Part shown: positions 43,544-52,566 of the stretch, one piece after another
How positions within the stretch are numbered: the first letter of the stretch is position 1
Layout of the letters: the number at the start of each line of letters is the position of its first letter
Source: Enterovibrio norvegicus_B
GTDB lineage: Bacteria; Pseudomonadota; Gammaproteobacteria; Enterobacterales; Vibrionaceae
NCBI RefSeq assembly: GCF_002876705.1
Contig: NZ_MDAG01000024.1
Location: 20,022 to 84,021, forward strand
Direction of reading: 5' to 3'
DNA: 64,000 bases
Translations under genes and position numbers: made by a program
Notes under the pieces: generated by a model
Seen by the model: the letters and a program-made list of their open reading frames with translations, nothing else
Database searches by the model: none
What the model was told of the DNA's origin: nothing

Positions 43544-45463
43544 TTAACGGTTTTGGTGAATATCTTCGAGGTAGGTGTAGCCTTTCAGGCCTTCTGACAG
43601 CTCGAACAGAATCGACTCTTGCTCTTGTTCTGGCAGGGCTTTCACCATTTCTTCGTACTGGCTCAGGAACTCGTCTGCTTCTAAATGCACGTAACGCAGC
43701 ACGTCGCCCACGGTGTCGCCGTGGTGGATGGAGGCAATCTCGTAGCCGCCGTCTTTGTTGCTGCGAACAACGGCTGAATCGGTGTCACCGAACAGGTTGT
43801 GCATGTCGCCCAGAATTTCCTGATACGCACCGACAAGGAAGAAGCCAATGCGGTACGGTGATGCATCACACCACGTCGGCACGGCAAGGGTGCTTTCAAT
43901 GCCTTGGCCTTCTACGTATTGCTGCACCGCGCCATCGGAGTCGCAGGTAATGTCCAGCAGGACAGCGCGGCTTTCTGGCGCTTTATCCAACTTCGACAAT
44001 GGCAGAATAGGGAACACCTGTTCGATGCCCCATGCATCCGGCAGCGATTGGAACAGCGAGAAATTCACGAAGAATTTGTCGGCTAGGCGGCTGTTTAGCT
44101 CGTCCAATACAGGGCGGTGTGCACGGTTCTTGTGGGACATCTTGCAAGACAGCTCGTAGCAAATACGCAGGCTGATTTGTTCTGCCCATGCACGATCAGA
44201 GAAGTTCACCAATCCCATGGCGAATTGCATGTGCACTTCCGCCAGATCGTTCTGGTTGTCGTGGTAGATTTCAACCAATGAGCGTTGATCCGTGGATTGG
44301 CTCAAGTCTTTAAATGAACGCCACATGTTGTGCAGGATTTGCGATGCGTCTTCCGTCGGTGCAAACACTTCTTCACGCTGGTAGCTTTCAACGCCCATCA
44401 CATCGGTGATGAGTACCGCGTGGTGCGCGGTCAGGTTGCGGCCAGATTCAGAGATAATGCGCGGCATCTTGATGTCGAAGGCTTTACACACATCACCGAT
44501 GGTGAAGACCACGTTGTTCGCATACTCGCGCTGGCTGTAGTTCATGGAACAACTGCTCTGGCTGCGCGTGCCTTCGTAATCAACCGCCAAGCCGCCGCCC
44601 ACGTCGAGCGTGGTGATGCCAGCACCCATTTGATACAACTCAGCAAACACACGCGCCGCTTCGTTCACGCCAGAGCGCACGTCGCGGATGTTGGCGATTT
44701 GCGAGCCAAGGTGGAAATGCAGCAGTTGCAGTGTGTCCAGCATGTCCAGTTCGCGCAGGCGGTTCAGGACGGTCATGACCTGAGACGCTGACAAGCCAAA
44801 CTTGGATTTCTCGCCGCCGCTCGCTTGCCATTTGCCTTTGCCCTGTGATGCCAAACGCGCACGTAGACCCAGACGCGGTTTCACGCCCAGCGCTTTTGCT
44901 TCTGCCAGCACGGTGTCGAGTTCTGAGAGCTTCTCGAGCACGATATAGACTTCATGACCCAGTTTTTCACCAATCAATGCGAGACGAATGTATTCACGGT
45001 CTTTGTAGCCGTTACACACGATCACTGAGCTGGCTTGCTGTGCCATTGCCAGCACCGCCATAAGTTCAGGCTTGCTGCCGGCTTCAAGGCCGAGTTGGCG
45101 TTCTTGGCTGGCGTATTGGCTTTTTAAAATTTCGCCGACCACTTCTTTTTGCTGGTTCACTTTGATGGGGTAAACCAGCAGGTATTCACCTTCATAGCCA
45201 TAATCTGAAATGGCATCGTTGAAGTGGGTGCACAGGCTATCCACGCGGTGGTGCAATATCTCAGGGAAACGCACCAACACAGGCAGAGATGCGCCTTTGG
45301 CGATCAGTTCATCTGCCAGCGTAGAAAGGGCGATGTGGTTGTCCGGTTGGTTGGTGTCCGGACGGGCAACCACGTCGCCTTGTGAATTAATGTCGAAGTA
45401 CCCTTGGCCCCAATATGGCGTGTTGTAGACATCACGGGCGTCGTTAATAGACCAATCACTCAT
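43544..45463 (-). CDS. speA: Biosynthetic arginine decarboxylase
   Basis: SpeA is a PLP-dependent fold III decarboxylase that makes agmatine from arginine. The 639-residue length is usual. The PLP lysine segment FLVYPIKVNQQ-type (LLVYPIKVNQQKEVV), LGLEAGSKPELMAV, LHFHLGSQIANIRD, the glycine-rich DVGGGLAVDYEG and the CDSDG motif (DITCDSDGAVQ) are present. It is the first gene of the speA-speB pair. An arginine-rich small frame lies 154 bases upstream on the same strand. Confidence 0.97.
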   Translation of the reverse strand: MSDWSINDARDVYNTPYWGQGYFDINSQGDVVARPDTNQPDNHIALSTLADELIAKGASLPVLVRFPEILHHRVDSLCTHFNDAISDYGYEGEYLLVYPIKVNQQKEVVGEILKSQYASQERQLGLEAGSKPELMAVLAMAQQASSVIVCNGYKDREYIRLALIGEKLGHEVYIVLEKLSELDTVLAEAKALGVKPRLGLRARLASQGKGKWQASGGEKSKFGLSASQVMTVLNRLRELDMLDTLQLLHFHLGSQIANIRDVRSGVNEAARVFAELYQMGAGITTLDVGGGLAVDYEGTRSQSSCSMNYSQREYANNVVFTIGDVCKAFDIKMPRIISESGRNLTAHHAVLITDVMGVESYQREEVFAPTEDASQILHNMWRSFKDLSQSTDQRSLVEIYHDNQNDLAEVHMQFAMGLVNFSDRAWAEQISLRICYELSCKMSHKNRAHRPVLDELNSRLADKFFVNFSLFQSLPDAWGIEQVFPILPLSKLDKAPESRAVLLDITCDSDGAVQQYVEGQGIESTLAVPTWCDASPYRIGFFLVGAYQEILGDMHNLFGDTDSAVVRSNKDGGYEIASIHHGDTVGDVLRYVHLEADEFLSQYEEMVKALPEQEQESILFELSEGLKGYTYLEDIHQNR

Positions 45464-45617
45464 GTTCTTTCCTCATACGGTGATTGGGTACATGCCAAAT
45501 AAGCCATGAGCAGCGGGCTGCAAAGCGACGGCATATACCGAAAATTATGGAGATAACGATTGCGTTAACGCGAACGGTGTTAGCTGAGAAGACTCATTGA
45601 AAGTGCGTTTCTCGCGC

Positions 45618-45803
45618 TCACGGTAGCGTTGGATAGATCAGGAAATTCGCGTCATGGCGACGTGTTCGCCTCGATGCTGACTTTTTCCTGCGCGCCGTTG
45701 CCGAAAGGGGCTTGGGTTGATGTTGCGGTTGGATCGTAGCTGCGGAGTCGCAAAGGGTCATCAGGCTAAGTACCTGATCATCATGGTTTGCGAAAGGCTT
45801 CAT
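45618..45803 (-). CDS. Possible arginine-rich leader peptide upstream of speA
   Basis: ATG 45803, with GGGA six bases upstream, opens a 61-codon frame on the speA strand. Its C-terminal part has Arg/Lys clusters (TARRKKSASRRTRRHDANF) and it ends 154 bases before speA. A CCGTGC/GCACGG hairpin (45820-45840) lies just upstream. RRT followed by RHDANF is loosely like the HIRRT and HRNDF motifs of the ornithine-sensing SpeFL leader. I do not recognise the family, so coding status is uncertain. Confidence 0.4.
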   Translation of the reverse strand: MKPFANHDDQVLSLMTLCDSAATIQPQHQPKPLSATARRKKSASRRTRRHDANFLIYPTLP

Positions 45804-46030
45804 TTTCATTCCCACACAGCCGTGCTGCAGACAGGCACGGTATGAAGAGACAGTGGCATGGATATGTGCGTTATTTCAATCGTTTAAGCACAGTGATCTG
45901 CCTGTATACACCTCGTCGGTATGATGGAACCCTTTGGGTGCATGGCGATTAGACAACCGTTTGGCAGTGGGCGCAAATAAATTAATTTGCGCGTTACGAT
46001 GAGTGATTTTAATGATGAAAAACAGGCAAT

Positions 46031-46061
46031 AAAAAGCCCTCGTCCAATCAAGGTTGAGGGC
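46031..46061 (-). terminator. Terminator of yfbU
   Basis: On the minus strand GCCCTC and GAGGGC pair around a 14-base loop and are followed by TTTTTATT. Confidence 0.7.
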
Positions 46062-46096
46062 ATTCTCAGGGTGTTTGGGTATCGTGTTAAACGCGA

Positions 46097-46603
46097 TCAG
46101 GCGTTAACGATTTGGCACAATTCGTTGCCACATAGGTGGTACTGACGTGGGCAGTTGCGCCACACTTGCAGCATACGCTGGTATTTTGCCAGCATCGGCG
46201 TTTGGCTGTTGAAGTGGTGCGAGCCTTTATCGAATTGTGGGTAAAGGCCTTCGTTGTCTGTCAGGAAACGCACGTAGTGCATCAGGTGAGTTTCCGTTGC
46301 GGCATCAAAGCCCCAGAATTGCAGACGACGCTCATCCACATCGCATTCGCAGCGTGTGCCAGATTCCAACATGCGGAAAGACTCTTGCAGTGCGTGGTGC
46401 ATTTCCATCACATCAACAACTTGGCGGCAAAGGTCTTCTGACATCTCGCCGAAGTTTTTGTCCAATTCACGCATTTGCAGGGCATAACCACGCTCTACAA
46501 TGGTTTGTAGGCGTTGATACTTTTCTGCGTTTTGTGGATCAAGTTGCGACATCAAGGTGTACTGGTTAGAGAGGATAAGACGCTGAGCGTGTGTCATTTC
46601 CAT
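46097..46603 (-). CDS. yfbU: UPF0304 family protein YfbU
   Basis: 168 residues, matching YfbU (E. coli 164) along its whole length: MEMTHAQRLILSNQYTLM, LQTIVERGYALQMRELDKNF, GFDAATETHLMHYVRFL, FNSQTPMLAKYQRML and CPRQYHL. It is cytoplasmic. Its biochemical role is not known; in E. coli overproduction has been linked to toxin-induced death. ATG 46603 gives the family start and has GAGG eight bases upstream; the frame continues 12 codons further without support. Confidence 0.93.
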   Translation of the reverse strand: MEMTHAQRLILSNQYTLMSQLDPQNAEKYQRLQTIVERGYALQMRELDKNFGEMSEDLCRQVVDVMEMHHALQESFRMLESGTRCECDVDERRLQFWGFDAATETHLMHYVRFLTDNEGLYPQFDKGSHHFNSQTPMLAKYQRMLQVWRNCPRQYHLCGNELCQIVNA

Positions 46604-46807
46604 TGTGGTGGCCTCAAAAGATAAAAATTCTTTATCCAAACAGTCTCTTAGCTATACGTTTGAAGTGAGAAGTTTGGCAATTCATGTGCCACAGATTAAC
46701 AGTTGGTGTGGTTCTTTTTTTTGATCTGGACACAGGTTAGTTACGCTTTTTAACGTGAAATTTCACAAAATAGTCGACGTTTGAGAGCGAAAAATAACAG
46801 GGATTTT

Positions 46808-47455
46808 ATGTTGTATTGGCAAGTATTTGGGTGGGCAGCCTTATTGGTCGTACTTTGGCTCTGTTGGCCCAAGGATGGCTGGCAGAAAATGCGCCAAGAC
46901 AAAGGCTATCAACACTTGGTGTTTGCCAGTGGCATTGTGCTGTTTTGCTTGTGGGCGCTGAAAGCGGGCATTCGTGAAGGGCTGGATATTCATTTTCTGG
47001 GGATGACAGTGCTTACGCTGTGTCACGGTCCAAGGATCGCGGTGTGGATTGCCATGATCCCGCTTGCCTTGATGGTGGGCTTCGGCATGTTGCCTGCAAT
47101 GGATGTTGGGCTCTACGCGGTGACCACGGCGGTGATTCCGGCCTTTGTGAGTTACGCCATCTTCTGGCTTTCCTACCGATATCTCAGTCGGCATTTGTTT
47201 GTGTATATCTTCATTGCGGGCTTCTTTAATGCCGCGTTTACTATTGTGCTGCATTTACTGGTGGTGTCGGCGGGGTATTGGGTATCGGGCCTCTATTCGT
47301 GGGATACCATCACCCATAACTACCTGATGCTGGCGGTGCTGATTTGGTTCCCGGAAGGCTTGCTCAACGGTATGGCGGTGACGCTGATGTCGGTTTATCG
47401 ACCGCACTGGCTGCGCACGTTCTATGACAGGGAGTATTTGTCGCCGGATCGATGA
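46808..47455 (+). CDS. Energy-coupling factor type permease (CbiM-like)
   Basis: 215 residues, about six helices. The motifs REGLDIHFLGMTVLTLCHGP and the start HFLG relate it to the CbiM/PF01891 permease family, which takes up cobalt or nickel with ECF ATPases. Neither a CbiO/CbiQ partner nor a B12 riboswitch is nearby, so the substrate is unknown and it may work alone or with distant partners. ATG 46808 is preferred over TTG 46781 because AGGGA precedes it at four bases. Confidence 0.78.
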   Translation: MLYWQVFGWAALLVVLWLCWPKDGWQKMRQDKGYQHLVFASGIVLFCLWALKAGIREGLDIHFLGMTVLTLCHGPRIAVWIAMIPLALMVGFGMLPAMDVGLYAVTTAVIPAFVSYAIFWLSYRYLSRHLFVYIFIAGFFNAAFTIVLHLLVVSAGYWVSGLYSWDTITHNYLMLAVLIWFPEGLLNGMAVTLMSVYRPHWLRTFYDREYLSPDR

Positions 47456-47545
47456 AGTGCAACGCGCGCATTGACCTTTTTTCCACCTCGGCTCCGTTAG
47501 CCTTGTTCGCGGGTTTTAATGTGTCGATGGAAAGGAAATGCGGCA

Positions 47546-47902
47546 ATGGCGGAGTTTCGTCGATTTATGGGGGTAGGGCTATTCAACACTGCGCTTGGCT
47601 ATGCCCTTTATGCATTCTTTTATCTCTTTCTGAGTTTCACTCAGGCTTATACCGTGTCAGTCGCTATCGGCATTGTGGTGTCCTACATGCTCAATACCAA
47701 AATGGTGTTTCGAAGCCGTATTTCCCTTAGAACAGGCATTCTCTTTCCTGTGGTGTGCTTCGTGCAGTATCTCTTAGGGATTTGTTCGCTGAGGTGGCTG
47801 GTGGAGCAAGGCGGCATTCATGACTTGCTGGCACCTCTGTTGGTGCTTGGATTGACGGTGCCGTTTGGCTTTTTTGGTTATCGGTATGCGCTGAGGGGAT
47901 GA
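47546..47902 (+). CDS. GtrA family membrane protein
   Basis: 118 residues with four helices, typical of GtrA/DPMS flippase-like proteins that move prenol-linked sugars across the membrane. RRFMGVGLFNTALGYALYAF and VVSYMLNTKMVFRSR are the family signature. No glycosyltransferase partner is nearby. ATG 47546 has AAGGA nine bases upstream. An 8-bp tandem repeat begins right after its stop. Confidence 0.85.
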   Translation: MAEFRRFMGVGLFNTALGYALYAFFYLFLSFTQAYTVSVAIGIVVSYMLNTKMVFRSRISLRTGILFPVVCFVQYLLGICSLRWLVEQGGIHDLLAPLLVLGLTVPFGFFGYRYALRG

Positions 47903-47924
47903 AGCTATTTAGCTATTTAGCTAT
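47903..47924. repeat. Tandem AGCTATTT repeat
   Basis: Two full copies and six bases of a third, starting at the base after the gtrA-like stop codon, then ATAGC. Confidence 0.8.
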
Positions 47925-47992
47925 ATAGCAGGAAAACAGGGAAGCGGAATCATTGGCTTGGGCGAGCACCCAAGCCAACGGGGAATCTGGGT

Positions 47993-48733
47993 TTAGTACA
48001 TCACTTTCAAGCCGTAGCTTTCTAGAATGCTTTTCAGGTTTTCCATGGTTTCTTTCTTCGGTGGATTCACGTCTTTCAAGTCGTACTCATAACCCATCGC
48101 TTCCCATTTGTGGGCACCGAGTTGGTGGTATGGCAGCATTTCGACTTTCTCAATGTTTTCCATGTCTTTGATGAATTCACCTAAACGATGAGCAGAGTCT
48201 TCATCGTCGGTGTAACCCGGCACAACCACATAACGGATCCAGGTTGTTTGGCCACGCTGGTGTAGGTAGCGTGCAAAGTCCAACACACGCTTGTTTGGCA
48301 CGCCAACCAGATTTTGGTGGATCTCATCGTTGATCTGCTTCAGGTCGAGCATGACAAGGTCGGTCACGTCCAACACTTCATCAATCACGTCAGTGTGTTT
48401 GCGGATATAGCCATTGGTGTCCAGACAGGTATGAATACCTTCTGCTTTGGCGGCACTGAAGAAATCGCGCACAAACTCAGGTTGAAGCATGGCTTCACCG
48501 CCAGACGCCGTGACACCGCCGCCAGATGCGTTGATGAAATGACGGTATGCAAGCACGTCTTTCATTAACTCTTCAACGGTCACTTCACGTCCGTCATCGA
48601 GATCCCATGTATCGCGGTTATGACAGTACTTACAGCGCATCAAACATCCTTGAAGGAACACGATAGAACGAATGCCCGGACCATCAACGGTGCCACAAGA
48701 TTCAAAGGAGTGGATACGGCCATTTACCGACAT
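47993..48733 (-). CDS. pflA: Pyruvate formate-lyase activating enzyme
   Basis: This 246-residue radical SAM enzyme puts the glycyl radical on PflB. The CLMRCKYC motif binds the 4Fe-4S cluster, preceded by GTVDGPGIRSIVFLQG. ATG 48733 is used because GGAG lies seven bases upstream and it gives the standard start MSVNGRIHSFESCG. It lies downstream of pflB in the same direction but after a terminator and a 290-base gap, so it probably has its own promoter too. Confidence 0.97.
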   Translation of the reverse strand: MSVNGRIHSFESCGTVDGPGIRSIVFLQGCLMRCKYCHNRDTWDLDDGREVTVEELMKDVLAYRHFINASGGGVTASGGEAMLQPEFVRDFFSAAKAEGIHTCLDTNGYIRKHTDVIDEVLDVTDLVMLDLKQINDEIHQNLVGVPNKRVLDFARYLHQRGQTTWIRYVVVPGYTDDEDSAHRLGEFIKDMENIEKVEMLPYHQLGAHKWEAMGYEYDLKDVNPPKKETMENLKSILESYGLKVMY

Positions 48734-49025
48734 GAGATTCTCCAAAACTACTGTAAAAAGTAAGGTGTTATTTTATTACAGTTCTGTGCGTATCTAAAGG
48801 GAATAAACGGAAAGAGGGCAAGGAATCTCAAGGTGTTGAAGGCTGAATGTAAGATCAGAGAAAATCGAGGTTTTTCGCGTCAAACTTAATGAGAACGGCT
48901 GTCATTAAGCCAGCGCAATGAAGGCTGAATAGTGCGGATAAAACGGGGTGTGGTTTGAGAGAAACAGACATAAAAAAAACACCTCCACAAGGGAGGTGTT
49001 TTTTATCACTCAGTGAATGCTCAGA
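48734..49025. other. Intergenic region between pflB and pflA
   Basis: It holds the pflB terminator and about 230 bases without a gene. A 7-bp dyad ACTGTAA/TTACAGT (48750-48782) lies near the pflA start and could be a regulator site. Confidence 0.45.
48973..49003. terminator. Terminator after pflB
   Basis: AACACCTCC pairs with GGAGGTGTT; on the minus strand it is followed by eight T. It separates pflB from pflA. Confidence 0.85.
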
Positions 49026-51302
49026 TTATAGAGATTCAGTGAATGTACGTGCGATAACGTCTTTTTGCTGTTCAGCAGTCAGAGAGTTGAAACGCACAGC
49101 GTAGCCCGATACACGGATAGTCAGCTGTGGGTAGTTCTCTGGGTGCTTAACGGCGTCTTCCAGTGTTTCACGGTTCAGAACGTTCACGTTCAGGTGTTGA
49201 CCACCCTCGATGCCTGATTCGTGGTGGAAGTAACCGTCCATAAGACCAGCAAGGTTCGCTTTCTGCGTGTCGCCATCTTTACCCAGTGCGTTAGGCACGA
49301 TAGAGAAGGTGTAAGAGATACCGTCTTTTGCGTGAGCAAATGGCAGTTTACCTACAGACGTTAGAGATGCTACTGCACCTTTCTCGTCACGACCGTGCAT
49401 TGGGTTTGCGCCCGGTGCGAATGGTGCGCCAGCACGACGACCGTCAGGGGTGTTACCTGTCTTCTTGCCGTATACCACGTTTGACGTGATAGTCAGGATA
49501 GACTGAGTAGGCACCGCGTTACGGTAAGTCTTCATCTTGCGGATCTTGTTCATGAAGTTTTCAACAAGCTGACACGCCATGTCATCAACACGTGAGTCGT
49601 TGTTACCAAACTTCGGATAGTCGCCTTCGATTTCGAAATCGATCGCGATGCCGTCTTCGTCACGAACTGGTTTAACTGTCGCGTACTTGATAGCAGACAG
49701 TGAGTCAGCCGCTACAGATAGACCTGCGATACCACAAGCCATTGTACGGTAAACGTCACGATCCATCAGCGCCATCAAAGAAGCTTCGTAGCTGTACTTG
49801 TCGTGTGAGTAGTGGATAGCGTTCAGTGCGGTGACGTACTGAGTTGCCAACCAATCCATGAAGTTGTCTAGGCCAGACCACACTTTGTCGAAGTCTAGTA
49901 CTTCGTCAGTCATTGGTGCTTGCTTAGGACCTACTTGAAGTTTCAGCTTCTCATCCACACCACCGTTGATTACATACAGTAGTGTTTTAGCAAGGTTTGC
50001 ACGCGCGCCGAAGAACTGCATGTGCTTACCAATAACCTGTGGAGATACACAACAAGCGATAGCGTAGTCATCGTTGTCGAAATCTGGACGCATTAGGTCA
50101 TCGTTTTCGTACTGGATAGAAGACGTATCGATAGATACCTTCGCACAGAACTTCTTGAAGCCTACAGGCAGTTGCTCAGACCAAAGCACAGTGATGTTTG
50201 GCTCTGGGCTTGGACCCATGGTGTAAAGCGTGTTCAGGAAGCGGAAGTTAGTACGGCTTACCAGTGTACGACCGTCAACACCCATACCACCCATTGATTC
50301 TGTTGCCCAGATTGGGTCACCAGAGAACAGCTCATCGTACTCAGGCGTACGTAGGAAGCGAACCATACGCAGCTTCATTACGAAGTGGTCGATCATTTCC
50401 TGAGCTTCAACTTCAGTGATCTTACCAGCAGCGATGTCACGCTCGATGTACACGTCTAGGAACGTAGAAGTACGGCCTAGAGACATTGCAGCACCGTTCT
50501 GAGATTTAACTGCAGCTAGGTAGCCGAAGTAAACCCACTGAACCGCTTCTTGAGCTGTGGTTGCAGGACCAGAAATGTCCGCACCGTATTTCTTAGCCAT
50601 TTCTTTGATTTGGCCTAGAGCACGGTATTGCTCTTGAATTTCTTCACGCAGTTGCATGGTCATTTGTAGATCGTCGCCAGCTTCCAATTTCGCTTGTAGC
50701 GAATGGAATTGCTTAGCTTTGTCCTTCATCAGGTAATCTACACCGTAAAGTGCAACGCGACGGTAGTCACCGATGATGCGGCCACGGCCGTATGCATCAG
50801 GAAGACCGGTCAAAATACCTGACTTACGGCAGTTCATGATATCTGGTGTGTAGATATCGAAAACGCCTTGGTTGTGTGTCTTACGGTATTCTGAGTAAAT
50901 TTTAGAAACGATAGGGTCAAGCTCGCGATCATACGCTTTGCAAGAACCTTCGATCATGCGTACACCACCGTTAGGGATAAGTGCACGTTTCAGTGGCGCT
51001 TCAGTTTGCAGACCAACGATCTTTTCTAGATCTTTGATGATGTAACCAGCGTCATGAGCAGTAATAGTAGAGATAACTGAAGTATCGAAATCTACTGGCG
51101 CGTGAGTGGAGTTCTCAAGCTTGATGCCTTCCATTACTTTGTCCCAAAGCGCGTTAGTCGCTTCAGTACCTTCAGTAACTAGGAAAGACTCGTCGCCTTC
51201 GTATGGGGTGTAGTTCTTTTGGATGAAGTCACGAACGTTAACTTCAGTCTGCCAGTCGCCGGCTGCGAAGCCTTCCCACGCTTGAGTAAATTGCTCTGCC
51301 AT
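49026..51302 (-). CDS. pflB: Formate C-acetyltransferase (pyruvate formate-lyase)
   Basis: PflB cleaves pyruvate with CoA to acetyl-CoA and formate under anaerobic conditions. The 758-residue glycyl radical enzyme has the active-site Cys pair in YAIACCVSPQVIG and the radical glycine motif in RVSGYAVRFNSL near the C terminus. Length matches E. coli PflB (760). It lies between focA and pflA in the classical cluster and feeds acetyl-CoA to Pta-AckA, also in this window. Confidence 0.99.
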   Translation of the reverse strand: MAEQFTQAWEGFAAGDWQTEVNVRDFIQKNYTPYEGDESFLVTEGTEATNALWDKVMEGIKLENSTHAPVDFDTSVISTITAHDAGYIIKDLEKIVGLQTEAPLKRALIPNGGVRMIEGSCKAYDRELDPIVSKIYSEYRKTHNQGVFDIYTPDIMNCRKSGILTGLPDAYGRGRIIGDYRRVALYGVDYLMKDKAKQFHSLQAKLEAGDDLQMTMQLREEIQEQYRALGQIKEMAKKYGADISGPATTAQEAVQWVYFGYLAAVKSQNGAAMSLGRTSTFLDVYIERDIAAGKITEVEAQEMIDHFVMKLRMVRFLRTPEYDELFSGDPIWATESMGGMGVDGRTLVSRTNFRFLNTLYTMGPSPEPNITVLWSEQLPVGFKKFCAKVSIDTSSIQYENDDLMRPDFDNDDYAIACCVSPQVIGKHMQFFGARANLAKTLLYVINGGVDEKLKLQVGPKQAPMTDEVLDFDKVWSGLDNFMDWLATQYVTALNAIHYSHDKYSYEASLMALMDRDVYRTMACGIAGLSVAADSLSAIKYATVKPVRDEDGIAIDFEIEGDYPKFGNNDSRVDDMACQLVENFMNKIRKMKTYRNAVPTQSILTITSNVVYGKKTGNTPDGRRAGAPFAPGANPMHGRDEKGAVASLTSVGKLPFAHAKDGISYTFSIVPNALGKDGDTQKANLAGLMDGYFHHESGIEGGQHLNVNVLNRETLEDAVKHPENYPQLTIRVSGYAVRFNSLTAEQQKDVIARTFTESL

Positions 51303-51374
51303 GATGTACCTACCTGTTTAAATTCAGTAGAAAAGAAAATATAGAGATTCGCGTCGCTTGAGTTCAGCTATGAA

Positions 51375-52250
51375 TTAGCTGTGACTTTGTTCGCCACGAA
51401 GATGAATCAGCCAGTAAGTCATGCCTACAAGTAGGCCACCACCAATGATGTTACCGATGGTCACTGGAATAAGGTTATTCAGGATGAAGTTGCTCACCGT
51501 TAGGTCGGCGAAATCTGCTGCACTATACCCTGTTGCTGCCCAAAATTCAGGGCTCGCGAAGTTATTAATCACGATACCCATCGGGACCATGAACATGTTT
51601 GCAATGCTGTGCTCAAAGCCTGCTGCAACAAACATAGCAACTGGAAGCATCATCACGAGAATCTTGTCTGCGACACTGCGGCATGAATATGTCATCCAAA
51701 CAGCTAGACAAACCATTAGGTTACACAGGGTGCCGAGAACAACCGCTTGAACAAAAGTGTGGTGCAATTTGTGCTGGGCAATTTTCATTGCGTTAATGCC
51801 CCAATCTCCATTGCCTGACAGATGTTGGCCAGCTAGCCAGATCATGACAACAAAGAAGAGTGCACCGACCATGTTACCGAAGTAAACAGTGACCCAGTTG
51901 CGGCCCAGTTGTGCCCAAGTAATTCGATTATTGGCTTTTGCGACAGTCGTTAATACGGTAGAGGTAAAGAGTTCACCGCCACAAACAACAACAAGAATAA
52001 GGCCGAGACTGAAGGCGATACCGCCGACAAATTTGACGAGACCCCAAGGCGCATCACTCGCACCAGCGGTCACTGTGGTGTAGAAAACGAAAGCAATAGA
52101 AATGAATACGCCAGCAGTGATGGCGAGGATAAAAGATTGGAAAGGCGCTTTAGTTGCCTTGTAAACCCCGACATCTTCAGCTTTTTGCGCCATGGCTGGC
52201 GGCATCAGTGCGTCAAAAGGGTTGGTTTGAGTCTTCACGATAGTACCCAC
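51375..52250 (-). CDS. focA: Formate channel FocA
   Basis: 291 residues, six helices, of the formate/nitrite channel family. NPFDALMPPAMAQKAEDVGV and the SDAPWGLVKFVGGIAFSLGL segment are typical of FocA, which lets formate out and back in. GTG 52250 has GGAG five bases upstream; a second GTG four codons later would give the shorter start of the E. coli protein but lacks a ribosome site. An FNR site lies about 55 bases upstream. It is the first gene of focA-pflB. Confidence 0.95.
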   Translation of the reverse strand: MGTIVKTQTNPFDALMPPAMAQKAEDVGVYKATKAPFQSFILAITAGVFISIAFVFYTTVTAGASDAPWGLVKFVGGIAFSLGLILVVVCGGELFTSTVLTTVAKANNRITWAQLGRNWVTVYFGNMVGALFFVVMIWLAGQHLSGNGDWGINAMKIAQHKLHHTFVQAVVLGTLCNLMVCLAVWMTYSCRSVADKILVMMLPVAMFVAAGFEHSIANMFMVPMGIVINNFASPEFWAATGYSAADFADLTVSNFILNNLIPVTIGNIIGGGLLVGMTYWLIHLRGEQSHS

Positions 52251-52566
52251 TGGTCTCCAAATTTCGCTGAAAGAATAGTACCAGAGGCTTGTTCCATCAA
52301 AATTGATTTAGATCATTGTTGTGAAATTTTATAACATTTAAAACGGCTATTTTTGGCTTAAATTTTCTATATTATTGATTTTATTAAATATAAAAAATTT
52401 AAACATTCTCAAATAAAATTGAATTGTAATTAAATTACGTACTTTAAGGGAAGGAAACGTCGGCTTTTGGTTATCAATGTTGCGGGAAAGCATTGCAATC
52501 AACCGCTTATGAATGCCTCGGTGTGAGGCCATTCATAAGCCGAATGATTTGCTGATAGTTCTCTTA
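52251..52566. other. Intergenic region between ycaO and focA
   Basis: About 315 bases holding the FNR site and the AT-rich promoter region of focA-pflB. No gene is seen. A TTCATAAGC-N24-GCTTATGAA hairpin-like pair lies at 52507-52541, close to the ycaO stop. Confidence 0.5.
52303..52316. promoter_or_regulatory. FNR-binding site upstream of focA
   Basis: TTGAT-TTAG-ATCAT matches the FNR consensus TTGAT-N4-ATCAA at nine of ten conserved bases. It is about 55 bases upstream of the focA start, placed for anaerobic activation of focA-pflB. Confidence 0.75.

Larger units (their letters stand above)
45464..46096. other. Intergenic region upstream of speA
   Basis: It holds the arginine-rich small frame, a hairpin at 45820-45840, a GCGTTAACGC palindrome near 45560, and a GCGCAAAT/ATTTGCGC palindrome (45971-45992). 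The yfbU terminator closes the right side. The speA promoter probably lies between 45850 and 46020. Confidence 0.5.
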
